Shown here piece by piece: positions 31,199 through 38,942 of a DNA stretch of 44,273 nucleotides. This stretch comes from Thermoleophilaceae bacterium (lineage in GTDB: Bacteria > Actinomycetota > Thermoleophilia > Solirubrobacterales > Thermoleophilaceae). Under the pieces are notes generated by a model. It worked only from the letters and a program-made list of their open reading frames with translations. It was not told the origin of the DNA and searched no databases. Both the position numbers and the translations under genes were made by a program. The number at the start of each line of letters is the position of its first letter. Within the stretch, counting starts at the first letter, position 1. The stretch covers positions 1 through 44,273 of the forward strand of contig JAFGJG010000123.1 of assembly GCA_016929195.1 (NCBI GenBank), given 5' to 3'.

Positions 31199-32131
31199 TC
31201 AGGGTCCGGCGACGCGCGCTTCCCGTAGCCACCCCTCCACCGACGGGCCCGCGGCCACCACGCGTTCCATGTGCCGGCGCGAATAGCCCGCGAAGTCGAA
31301 ATCGACCTCGGATACCGCCGCCTGGACGAGCGCCCACATCGCCTCGCGGAGGTCCGAGAGCCAGCGGAACAGCCTGAGCCATGCGCGGCGGGCGTCGTCC
31401 GGCGGCTCGCCGAAGTACTTCGTGAGGAACAGCACCTCCTGGTCGTCGTCCAGGTCGTTGTGCGCCGCGAAGTTGCCGAGGTCGAACCAGCGGTCGCCCA
31501 TGCCGGCGTACTCCCAGTCCACGATCAGGAGCCGCTCGCCCGAGCGCAGGAAGTTGTAGCTCAGGAGATCGTCGTGGCACGGGACCGCCCGGTGCTCGCC
31601 CAGCCCCGTGGCCGCCTCCCGGATCGCGCGCCCGCGGTCCAGCGCCTCCGCCAGCCCATGGGGAGGCTCACCGCCGAGCCGCTCGACCGTCGCGGCGTAG
31701 CGCTCCGCGGTGGCCACGCCGTCGAAGTCCACGCCCAGCTCGGCGCCGGATCCGTGGAACTCGCGCAGGGCCGCGGCCACCTTCCCGAGGTTCTCGGCCT
31801 CGCGGAGTTCGGCGGGCTCCATCATGTCCCCGACCACGAAGTGCGTCACGAGCGACGACGGGTCCTCCAGAAACGCGGCGACCGGCGGAGCGATGCCCAG
31901 CTCGGCGGCCCGCTTGTTGGCGGCGCACTCCGCGCCGCGGTCGATTCCCAGGAGCTCGGTGTCCTTCCCGGGCAGCCGGACGACGTAGTTGGTACCGCCC
32001 AGGCAGACGCGGTAGTTGCGATTGGTGATGCCCCCCTCGAGGAGCGACACGCCGCCCTCGCGCGCTCCCAGCAGCGCCGCCACGCGGGCGACCACTTCCG
32101 TCAGCTCGGGAATGGTCACTTCCTGGTGCAC
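31199..32131 (-). CDS. aminoglycoside/choline-kinase-like phosphotransferase
   Basis: A 310-residue protein with the protein-kinase-like fold of the APH/ChoK superfamily. A glycine-rich N-lobe (LLEGGITNRNYRVCLG, NYVVRLPG) is followed by the Brenner motif CHDDLLSYNFL and the metal-binding IVDWEYAG and YDLG-like FDLGNF. It resembles the LicA/choline-ethanolamine kinase type more than drug-resistance enzymes. The likely start is GTG at 32131 (HQEVTIPEL). It is convergent with the FadR-like gene with 10 bp between stops. A nested hairpin lies upstream. Confidence 0.87.
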   Translation of the reverse strand: MHQEVTIPELTEVVARVAALLGAREGGVSLLEGGITNRNYRVCLGGTNYVVRLPGKDTELLGIDRGAECAANKRAAELGIAPPVAAFLEDPSSLVTHFVVGDMMEPAELREAENLGKVAAALREFHGSGAELGVDFDGVATAERYAATVERLGGEPPHGLAEALDRGRAIREAATGLGEHRAVPCHDDLLSYNFLRSGERLLIVDWEYAGMGDRWFDLGNFAAHNDLDDDQEVLFLTKYFGEPPDDARRAWLRLFRWLSDLREAMWALVQAAVSEVDFDFAGYSRRHMERVVAAGPSVEGWLREARVAGP

Positions 32132-32167
32132 GCCCGCTGCGGTTATACCCCGTCGACGTGCGCCCAC

Positions 32168-32210
32168 GCCCCGGGCAACCACGGACCTCCGTGTCCGCGC
32201 CGCCCGGGGC
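32168..32210 (-). terminator. nested hairpin between recombinase-like and phosphotransferase genes
   Basis: Outer perfect 9-bp arms GCCCCGGGC (32168-32176) and GCCCGGGGC (32202-32210) enclose an inner perfect 6-bp hairpin CACGGA-CC-TCCGTG (32180-32193). It lies downstream of the PGBD-resolvase gene and upstream of the phosphotransferase. It probably terminates the former or forms the leader of the latter. Confidence 0.5.
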
Positions 32211-32254
32211 GCTGGCGCTGCCCGTCCTGCGGGTAGCTTTGAAAGCGTTCGGCG

Positions 32255-33961
32255 CTAGCCCTTGCGCGCTCCCTTGCGCGACGGGAGCGGGACGACGTTC
32301 CCCGGCACGTCGCCGTTGCGCTCGAGCACGGTGCGGACGTTGCGCGGGCGCCACTTGAACCCGCCCGGCGGCGGAACCTGTTCGTCATTGAGCGCGTCCG
32401 CGATCGCCTGGAGCGATTCGCCGCGGTCGCGCAGAGCGACGATCCGTGCGGCCAGCTCGGCGTCCACGGCCCGGCCCGGGCCCGCGAGCTTCGCGCGCTC
32501 GCTGCGGACGAGCTCGAGCTGGTGCACGAGCTCGCGGCCCTCCGCCGTGGAGGTGTCTAGCTCCGGCTCGAGCGCCACGAGCGCCACACCGCGGTCGTCG
32601 AGCCGCTCGAGCAGGGTGTCGAGCTGCTTGCGCGAGGTGGCGAGCCGGCTCACGTCGCAGACCACGAGGGCGCGCGCCTCCTCGGACTCGAAGCGCTCCA
32701 GCGCGTACCGCACGCCGGGCCGCCTCATCACGTCGCCGCCGTTCGCCTCCACGTCGCGAACCACTCCGAGGAGCTCGAACCTGCGGCGCTTGCAGAGCCC
32801 CTCGATGCGGGCGAGCTGGTCGTACAGCTCGGACTGCCGCTCGGGCACCGCCTTCGGCACCGTCACGTAGCCGAGCACCGGCGTCCCCGGCCGCAGGCCG
32901 CGCTGACCTGACCACGGCCCGGGATGTGCCTGGAGCGCGGGCGGAAGCGGGGTCTCCACCTCCGTGTACGCGACCCAGAAGGGGAGCCGGTGCTTCGGGT
33001 CGAGGACGAAGAACCTGCTGCCCTCGGCGCGCTGTTCAGCGTCCTTCACGTCCGGCATCTCGACCGCGTACGCCGTACCGCGGAAGCGGCCGATCTCCGG
33101 GTCGCTGCTCTCGCCCTCCACCTCGATCCCGCGCCCGAGCGGCACCACCGTGGTGGGCGGCTTCCGGCGCGGCAGCCGGTCGCGCAGCAGGAACAGGAGC
33201 CCCGCCACGCCGAGCACGCCCAGCGCGATCGCGATCGGCATCCACGGCACGCCGGCTCCGTCCCCGTCGCCGGTCTCCGTGGTTGCGGCTGCCGGCTTCG
33301 CCCCGGCGGGCCGCTCGTCCCTGGGTGACTGCTCGGAGCCTCGCCGCTCCGTGTCCTGCTTCGGCTCGTCCTTCACCTTCCGGCTGCCGTCGTCGCGGAG
33401 CCGGTTGAGCGCCGCGCTCGTGCGCGCCCCCACGACCCCGTCCACGACGAGGTCGCTCTTGCCCTGGAGGCTGTTGACGGCCAGCTCCGTCTGCGGCCCG
33501 AACTTCCCGTCCACCGGCCCGGCGCGGAAGCCCGCCGCGCGGAGCCGGCGCTGGAGCGTCCGGACCCGTGGCGAGCCACCGGCCACGCCCACGCCCTCGC
33601 CGGGCCGGAGCGGCCGCGGCCGGGCTGAGCGGAGCGCCTTGCGCGTCGCCTGTCCGACGATCCCGTCAGCGGCCAGGCCGGTCCGCAGCTGAAGGCGGAC
33701 CACGGCGCCCTCGGTCAGCGGGCCGAAGATGCCGTCGACGGGCCCGGGGCTCTCGCCGAGGGTCTGCAGCCGTCGCTGCAGGTCCTCGACGGGGCCGGAA
33801 CCGCCGGGGGTCCCGTATCCCGCGCCGCGGGCAAGCAGATTGGAGCCCTGGGGCTGCTGGGCCGCCGCCGCGGCCGGGAATGCGCCCAGCGCGAGCGCCA
33901 CTCCCACCAGCAGAACCACCAGCCCGCTGCCTGCGGCCGAGGATCCTTTCTTTCCGAACAT
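32255..33961 (-). CDS. peptidoglycan-binding / transmembrane / degenerate serine-recombinase fusion protein
   Basis: A 568-residue fusion from ATG 33961 with a GAAGGAG site 7 nt before it. An N-terminal Sec signal (1-34) is followed by two PG_binding_1 domains (about 56-111 and 130-187), each with the VDGxFGPxTExAV motif. Then comes a polar linker (188-236), a transmembrane helix (238-260) followed by RDRLPRRK, and an about 100-residue linker domain. A resolvase-like domain runs 361-492 and a recombinase-type C-terminal helical domain (about 498-550, SLQAIADALNDEQVPPP) follows. The positive-inside rule puts the PG-binding part outside and the resolvase-like part inside the cell. The resolvase active site is degenerate: the GYxRVS motif is GYVTVP, so nucleophile Ser and adjacent Arg are replaced, and LDRLxR is VSRLAT. 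It lies directly downstream of the Pro-rich protein gene. Confidence 0.85.
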   Translation of the reverse strand: MFGKKGSSAAGSGLVVLLVGVALALGAFPAAAAAQQPQGSNLLARGAGYGTPGGSGPVEDLQRRLQTLGESPGPVDGIFGPLTEGAVVRLQLRTGLAADGIVGQATRKALRSARPRPLRPGEGVGVAGGSPRVRTLQRRLRAAGFRAGPVDGKFGPQTELAVNSLQGKSDLVVDGVVGARTSAALNRLRDDGSRKVKDEPKQDTERRGSEQSPRDERPAGAKPAAATTETGDGDGAGVPWMPIAIALGVLGVAGLLFLLRDRLPRRKPPTTVVPLGRGIEVEGESSDPEIGRFRGTAYAVEMPDVKDAEQRAEGSRFFVLDPKHRLPFWVAYTEVETPLPPALQAHPGPWSGQRGLRPGTPVLGYVTVPKAVPERQSELYDQLARIEGLCKRRRFELLGVVRDVEANGGDVMRRPGVRYALERFESEEARALVVCDVSRLATSRKQLDTLLERLDDRGVALVALEPELDTSTAEGRELVHQLELVRSERAKLAGPGRAVDAELAARIVALRDRGESLQAIADALNDEQVPPPGGFKWRPRNVRTVLERNGDVPGNVVPLPSRKGARKG

Positions 33962-33990
33962 CCGAAGACTCCTTCTCGAGCGATACGACG

Positions 33991-34014
33991 GCCGGCCGCG
34001 CAGGGGCGGCCGGC
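33991..34014 (-). terminator. hairpin between Pro-rich and PGBD-recombinase genes
   Basis: Perfect 9-bp arms GCCGGCCGC/GCGGCCGGC with a 6-nt loop, 19 bp past the stop of the Pro-rich gene and 29 bp before the recombinase-like start. It may terminate the upstream transcript partly, or attenuate between the two genes. Confidence 0.5.
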
Positions 34015-34033
34015 TTGGGCTGGCCCGAGAGGG

Positions 34034-35827
34034 CTAGCCGGGGCGCTCGAGAAGGGCGATGTAGGCCTGCGGCCGCAAGCGGGCCGAGGCCATCACCAGC
34101 GGGCCCATGCGCAGGGCGGCGAGGCCCATCAGCGCAAGGAGCCCGGCGAAGAGTGCTGCGGAGAAGGCCCCGCCGGGGGAGCCGCCGCCGGCGGTCGCTC
34201 CTCCGGGGGCCTGCGTGGGCGCCGGACGCTCGGGCGCCGGGGCCGGCTGGGACGGCGGTGCGTCGGGAGAGCCGGATCCGGCGTGCCGGGAGCCGGTGCC
34301 GAAGAGCTTGTCGGCGATCCCCGCGGGCAGCGTCGCGGGGACGCCCGCCTGGCCGTCGAGGAACGCGGCCACCGACGGCGGGAGAAGCGAGAGGCGGTCG
34401 GCCAGGGTGCCGAGGAGGCCGCCTCCGTCGCTTGCGCCCAGGAACCCGCCGAGCTCACCGGAGAAGGACCAGGGGAGCGTCTCCGGTGACGCCGTGGCGG
34501 GCGTCCCGGGGCTGGTTACGGAACCGCCGGCGGGCGGCCCGGGTGTAACCGGTGCGGGCGGAGCCTGTGTGGGCGCGGAATCCACGGCCTCGGTGACGGG
34601 CGGGGGGCCGAGCGGCGGGAGATCCGGGAGCACCTGGACGACCGGCGGATCGGCGGGCGGCGCGGGCGGATCGGGCAGGACGGGGACGACCGCGTCCGGG
34701 ATGACCGGGTCGACCACCGGCGGGACCTGGACGATCGGCGGCAGCTCGACGACCGGCGGCGTCTCGGGGAGGACCGGCGGGAGCTCGGGGAGCGTGTCGA
34801 CCGGGACCGGGACGATCGGGTCGGCCGGCAGCTCCGGCAGCACCGGGGGCAGCTCGGGAAGGGTGTCGACCGGGACCGGGACGACCGGGTCGACGTCGAT
34901 CACCGGATCGGCGGGCAGCTCCGGGAGGACCGGATCGAGGTCGACCGGAAGCTCCGGCAGCACCGGGGGCAGGTCCGTGGGCGTGTCGACCGGCGTCGGG
35001 ACGATCGGGTCGAGGTCGATGACCGGGTCGGCGGGCAGCTCCGGCAGCACCGGGTCGAGGTCGATCGGATCGGCCGGGGTCACCGGGTCGAGGACAGGCT
35101 CCGGGTCGAGGTCCGGCAGCGGCAACACGTCGATCGGGTCCGGGGCCACCGGGCCGGAGTCCTCCGGCGTCGTGGGCGGAACGACCGGGTCGAGATCGAC
35201 CGGAAGGTCGGGAATGGAGGGAAGCTCGGGGAGCGGGTCCGGGAGGGCGCCCGGCGGCTCGCTCTCGTCGAACGGGGGAAGCGGGAGGGCGCCCGAATCC
35301 GAGTCGGGCTCCGGCGACGGGGCGGGGGCCTCACCGGCGGGCTCCTCCGGAAGCGCCTCGCCGACGGTGTCGCCGACCACACCGGTCACGTCGTCGACCG
35401 CGGCCGGCACGTCCACGACGGGCTCGGCCGGGATCTCGACCACCGGCTCCGAAGGGGCCTCCGCGACCGGCTCCGCGGGCGCCTCCACGGCGGGCTCAGC
35501 CGGCGCCTCCGCAACGGGCTCCGCGGGGGGCTCCGCGACCGGCTCCGCGGTGGGCTCAGCGACAGGCTGCGCCGGCGTGTCGGTGGCGGGGACCGCGGGC
35601 TGCTCGACCTCGGGCACGCCCGGCCCGGGCTCCGCGGGCTCGGCCGGCGTCACAGGCGTCTCGGGCAGCGCGTCCTGGACCGCGCTCTCCACCTCGGGTA
35701 CATCGACCGGCAGCTGGGCGGACGCGACGGATGGCGCCAGGACGGCGAGCAGCGTGAGCAGGAGCGCGACTAGGAGGCCCCGGCGGAGGCCCGTGGTTAT
35801 CGGTGGATTGCGCGTCGCGCCTGCCAA
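34034..35827 (-). CDS. large exported proline-rich repeat surface protein
   Basis: A 597-residue protein from a TTG at 35827. Sec signal: LLVALLLTLLAVLAPSVASA (about 19-38). Residues 40-440 are low-complexity, first with AEPVAE/APAEP-type repeats, then with DLDPVLPELPADPVI-type repeats (Pro, Asp, Val, Leu, Glu). This suits an extended rod across the wall. A short ordered part (about 450-505) and a Pro/Gly linker precede a C-terminal transmembrane helix (SAALFAGLLALMGLAAL) and a basic tail ending LLERPG. It is probably a cell-wall-spanning anchor or stalk. The repeats vary at base level, so they are not CRISPR-like. The TTG start has no clear Shine-Dalgarno; no in-frame ATG is better. Confidence 0.75.
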   Translation of the reverse strand: MAGATRNPPITTGLRRGLLVALLLTLLAVLAPSVASAQLPVDVPEVESAVQDALPETPVTPAEPAEPGPGVPEVEQPAVPATDTPAQPVAEPTAEPVAEPPAEPVAEAPAEPAVEAPAEPVAEAPSEPVVEIPAEPVVDVPAAVDDVTGVVGDTVGEALPEEPAGEAPAPSPEPDSDSGALPLPPFDESEPPGALPDPLPELPSIPDLPVDLDPVVPPTTPEDSGPVAPDPIDVLPLPDLDPEPVLDPVTPADPIDLDPVLPELPADPVIDLDPIVPTPVDTPTDLPPVLPELPVDLDPVLPELPADPVIDVDPVVPVPVDTLPELPPVLPELPADPIVPVPVDTLPELPPVLPETPPVVELPPIVQVPPVVDPVIPDAVVPVLPDPPAPPADPPVVQVLPDLPPLGPPPVTEAVDSAPTQAPPAPVTPGPPAGGSVTSPGTPATASPETLPWSFSGELGGFLGASDGGGLLGTLADRLSLLPPSVAAFLDGQAGVPATLPAGIADKLFGTGSRHAGSGSPDAPPSQPAPAPERPAPTQAPGGATAGGGSPGGAFSAALFAGLLALMGLAALRMGPLVMASARLRPQAYIALLERPG

Positions 35828-36214
35828 GTGTCGGCCGGTCGTTGCCCCTCAGGGGGCATGTGCCCGGGTCGGGCGTTCTGTATGCGCAGGTTGCGGCGGA
35901 AGAACCTGCGTAACGGCGAAGGCGTCTTGTACAGGATTCCGGGACGCTTGCCTAGTGCTCGGTCGTGTCTCGTCCGGCCCGGGCGCCGGGGGCCCACGCC
36001 GCCCGCAATCGATTCGCCTCCGAACCTTTGTTCGGACCGGACGGCGGGCGTGGCGTGGCCGCCGCGAGCCGCCGGAAGGGTCCCGAGCGGACGTTCAGGC
36101 GTGTAACCAATCGCCCGGTGCGCCATTCCGGAGGATGCTGACGTCCCATCCCGGGGTGTAACCACTCGAGGCCGTTTCGCTCTGGACGCGGCATCGGGGC
36201 GGTGTAACCGGCGC
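35828..36214 (-). promoter_or_regulatory. 387-bp intergenic control region with repeated motif and hairpins
   Basis: No convincing gene is found here. The octamer GTGTAACC occurs three times (36101-36108, 36156-36163, 36202-36209) in the same orientation with 55- and 46-bp spacing, read as GGTTACAC on the minus strand. Three perfect hairpins lie nearer the gene: TCCGAAC/GTTCGGA (36019-36036, 4-nt loop), CGCAGGTT/AACCTGCG (35885-35910, 10-nt loop) and TGCCCC/GGGGCA (35843-35858, 4-nt loop, 16 bp before the Pro-rich start). A regulated promoter and structured leader for the surface protein are likely. I do not recognise a known riboswitch. Confidence 0.5.
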
Positions 36215-37681
36215 TCAGAGGGTTGCCGCGCCCTCGACGAACGCCCGCCACGCGGCGTGACCGCCGGAGCGCCACGCATCGTCGCGCTTCGGCTCGATCC
36301 GTCCGCCCGTGGGCACCCGCTCGCCGATCTCGCGCGTCGATTCCCATACTCCGGCGCCCACCGCGGCGAGGGCCGCCGCCCCGGCGGCGGTCGCGTCGAT
36401 CGCGCCCGGCTCGACCGGCACTCCGGACGTGTCCGCCTGGAGCTGGAGCAGCAGCCGGTCGCGCGTGAGCCCGCCGTCCACTCGCAGCGCCTCGGGCTCG
36501 GCATGCTCGGAAACGACCGCGAGGATGTCGGCCACGCGCCACGCGATCGACTCGAGGGCCGCGCGCGCCACGTGCCCGGCCCGCGCGCGCCCGGTCAGCC
36601 CGGCGATCACCGCGGTGGCTTCGGGCCGCCACCACGGCGCGCCGAGGCCGGCCAGCGCGGGCAGCACCCGGACGCCTGCCGAGTCCTCGACGTCGGCCGC
36701 CAGCGCGGCCAGCGCCGGCGGGTCGGGCGCGAGGCCCAGGTCCCGGCTCAGCCACTCGAGCAGCGCGCCGGCCGTGAACACCCCGCCGTCGAGCGCGTAC
36801 TCCACCCGGCCGCCCACGCGCCAGGCCACGGTGGGCAGGAGGCCGCCCTCCGAGGGATCGGGCCGCTCGGCCCCGGCGTGCGCGAGCACGAAGACCCCGG
36901 TCCCGTAGGTGGCCTTCACCCGGCCCGGCTCCGTGCAGCCTGCGCCGGCGAGCGCCGCCTGCTGGTCCACGACCTGTCCCCGGAGCGGGAGCTCGCGGCC
37001 CCAGTCCGGGTGGCGGAGCGTGCCCAGGTCGCCGGCGCTGTCGCGGATGGACGGCAGCGCCTCGCGCGGGACCCCGAAGGCGGCGAGCAGCCGCGGGTCC
37101 CAGTCCGGCGCCCCGGGCGCCGAGAGCTGCGTGCGCGACGCCGTGGACGGGTCGGTGGCGAAGCCCGAGCCGAGCATGTCGCACAGCCACGAGTCCACCG
37201 TGCCGAGCCGCAGCGTCCGGGCATCGAGCGCCCGCTGGACCGCCGGCTCGTGCTCGAGCAGCCAGGAGAGCTTGCCGGCGGAGAAGTATGGGTCGAGGGG
37301 CATGCCGCTGACCTCACGCACCTCGGCGTCGCCGCCGTCCGCCTCCAGTCGGTCGAGCACCTCCTGGGAGCGCTTGTCCTGCCAGGTGACGATCGGCGTG
37401 AGCGGATCGCCGCTCTCCGCGTCCCAGGCGAGCACCGACTCGCCCTGGTGGTCGAGCCCGCAGGCGACGACCTCGCCCTCGGCGCCAGCGAGCAGCTCGC
37501 CGACTGCGTCCACCACGGCGACCATCACGTCCTGCGGGTCCTGCTCGACCCAACCGGGACGCGGATGCGCGAGCGGCTTCTCGCGGCGCGCCTCGGCCAG
37601 CGGGCGGAGGTCGGTGTCGTAGAGCACGGCCTTGACGGCCGAGGTGCCCTCGTCGATCCCAAGGAGCAGCCGGCCGCTCAT
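36215..37681 (-). CDS. FGGY-family carbohydrate kinase (glycerol-kinase-like)
   Basis: A 488-residue kinase. The phosphate motif GIDEGTSAVKAVLYD (residues 8-22) and the ATP-domain motif ATYGTGVFVLAH are intact. Glycerol-kinase features kept are the WQDKR tryptophan, PYFSAGK tyrosine and VVDQQAALAG aspartate (catalytic base). The NQRE motif is DHQGE (77-81), so the Arg that contacts glycerol in E. coli GlpK (R83) is Gly80 here, which may change the substrate. It is coupled to the FAD oxidoreductase gene by an ATGA overlap, suggesting phosphorylation followed by oxidation of the product. Confidence is high for FGGY kinase and low for glycerol as substrate. Confidence 0.88.
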   Translation of the reverse strand: MSGRLLLGIDEGTSAVKAVLYDTDLRPLAEARREKPLAHPRPGWVEQDPQDVMVAVVDAVGELLAGAEGEVVACGLDHQGESVLAWDAESGDPLTPIVTWQDKRSQEVLDRLEADGGDAEVREVSGMPLDPYFSAGKLSWLLEHEPAVQRALDARTLRLGTVDSWLCDMLGSGFATDPSTASRTQLSAPGAPDWDPRLLAAFGVPREALPSIRDSAGDLGTLRHPDWGRELPLRGQVVDQQAALAGAGCTEPGRVKATYGTGVFVLAHAGAERPDPSEGGLLPTVAWRVGGRVEYALDGGVFTAGALLEWLSRDLGLAPDPPALAALAADVEDSAGVRVLPALAGLGAPWWRPEATAVIAGLTGRARAGHVARAALESIAWRVADILAVVSEHAEPEALRVDGGLTRDRLLLQLQADTSGVPVEPGAIDATAAGAAALAAVGAGVWESTREIGERVPTGGRIEPKRDDAWRSGGHAAWRAFVEGAATL

Positions 37682-38805
37682 GCCGCCGCCCTGAATCCGG
37701 CCGTCCGGCGCCACCACGATCCCGGCTCCCGCGGCGCCCGGCGCGGAAGCGGCGCCTCATCCCCGAGAGGGACGCCCAGGCCGGCCACGATCCGCGCCAC
37801 GTGCTCGGCGATCCCGAGCGACGCCGTCAGCCCGGTGGAGCGGACGGCGGCCACGTTCACGAGGCCGGCGGCCCGCGCCGACGCCCCGATCGCGTAGTTG
37901 ACCCCGCGCCCCGCCGGGCGCAGCCCAGCGTACGAGGCGATCGGCTCGGAGCCCTCGAGCGGCGGGTGCATGGCCACGGCCTTCGGCACGATCTCGGCGG
38001 CCGCCTCCGGGCGGACGGACCAGTCGTCCTTGTCCTCCTGGTCCACGGCCGTCGGTCCCGCCACGATCCTCCCGTCGAGGGTCGGGAACACGAGCACTCC
38101 CTTCGTGCGTGCGGTCGGGACGGGCAGGAGGATCCGCTCGAGCGGCCGCCCGTCCGGCGGATCGAAGACCAGGAACTCGCCCTTTCGCGGATAGATCTCG
38201 AAGGACGAGTCGCCGGCCATGCGCGCGAGCTCGTCCGCGTGGAGGCCGGCGCAGTTCACCGCGACCCGCGCGCGCAGCCGCGCGCCGCCCTCGTCCTCCG
38301 CCTCGACGCCTCCGGACACGGGGCGCAGCGCGACGACGCGGCTTCCCGTGCGCACCCGGGCCCCGATGTCCGTGGCGGCCGCGGCGAGCGCGCACGTGTA
38401 GTCCACGGGATCGGTCACCGCCTCACCGGGCACGCGCAGGGAGCCGTCGGGGTCGAGCTCCGCGCGCACGCCGTTTCGCTCGGCGCCCTCCGCCAGCCGC
38501 GCCGCGGTGGCACGCTCCTCGCCGCCGGACGGTCGCAGCACCGCGCCGCAGCGGAGCACCGGGATCCCGAGCTGGCCCAGCACGTCGTCGCGAAGCTCGG
38601 CGGAGCGAAGGATCAGCCTCGTCTCGAGCTCGCCCGGGGTGGAGTCGAAGCCCGTGTGGAGGATTCCCGAGTTGGTGCCGCTCGCCGCCAGGCCCGGCTC
38701 GGGCTCGGCCTCCAGCACGGCCACCGCGGCGCCCCGGCGCGCCAGCGCGAGCGCAACCGCCGTCCCGACCACACCGGCGCCAATGACCGCCACGTCGGCG
38801 TCCAC
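37678..38805 (-). CDS. FAD-dependent oxidoreductase (GlpA/LhgO-like, DAO fold)
   Basis: A 375-residue flavoprotein from a GTG at 38805. The dinucleotide motif GAGVVG is at residues 9-14, followed by VLEAEPEPGLAASGTNSGIL (FAD-binding arginine/glycine helix of the DAO family). Substrate-domain segments YPRKGEFLVFD and VFPTLDGRIVAGPTAVD, and a C-terminal AVRSTGLTASLGIAEHV, match the L-2-hydroxyglutarate/glycerol-3-phosphate dehydrogenase (GlpA N-terminal type) group. It probably oxidises the phosphorylated product of the downstream FGGY kinase. It is divergent from the permease operon over a 137-bp promoter region. Confidence 0.85.
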   Translation of the reverse strand: MDADVAVIGAGVVGTAVALALARRGAAVAVLEAEPEPGLAASGTNSGILHTGFDSTPGELETRLILRSAELRDDVLGQLGIPVLRCGAVLRPSGGEERATAARLAEGAERNGVRAELDPDGSLRVPGEAVTDPVDYTCALAAAATDIGARVRTGSRVVALRPVSGGVEAEDEGGARLRARVAVNCAGLHADELARMAGDSSFEIYPRKGEFLVFDPPDGRPLERILLPVPTARTKGVLVFPTLDGRIVAGPTAVDQEDKDDWSVRPEAAAEIVPKAVAMHPPLEGSEPIASYAGLRPAGRGVNYAIGASARAAGLVNVAAVRSTGLTASLGIAEHVARIVAGLGVPLGDEAPLPRRAPREPGSWWRRTAGFRAAA

Positions 38806-38857
38806 GGGCGCGACCCTAGCCGTCGGCGGCCGGGGCCTGCAAGGACTCTGCAATGGC

Positions 38858-38887
38858 TTGACTTCGTGGCAGTAAGCACCATAAAGT
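38858..38887 (+). promoter_or_regulatory. sigma-70-type promoter for permease operon
   Basis: A TTGACT -35 (38858-38863) and TAAAGT -10 (38882-38887), 18 bp apart; CATAAA at 38880-38885 with a 16-bp spacer is an alternative -10. They lie 55-85 bp upstream of the APC permease start. GGAGGA at 38932-38937 is its ribosome-binding site. Confidence 0.5.
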
Positions 38888-38942
38888 CACCAGAAGAGAA
38901 GGAAGGCTCGGCAAACCTTTTACTGGCTCGAGGAGGACGCGC

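Noticed and set aside
32255-33961. A mobile element or integrase gene
   Set aside because: The recombinase-like domain is fused to export and wall-binding domains and has lost the active-site Ser. No attachment sites or repeats flank it.
34600-35600. CRISPR-like repeats
   Set aside because: The repeats code for Pro-rich peptide units, vary in length and base sequence, and stay in one frame. There are no fixed-length spacers and no cas genes.
35828-36106. A small plus-strand protein in the intergenic region
   Set aside because: Arg/Pro-rich with no ribosome-binding site and many hairpin-encoded residues; it lies over regulatory structures.
34107-36161. A 684-codon Gly/Ser/Thr-rich frame antisense to the Pro-rich gene
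   Set aside because: Its composition is simply the complement of the Pro/Asp repeats; no start site or domain supports it.
35828-36214. A c-di-AMP (ydaO-type) riboswitch
   Set aside because: Wall-related genes of actinobacteria often carry one, but I could not identify its conserved core by eye. An Rfam search would settle this.
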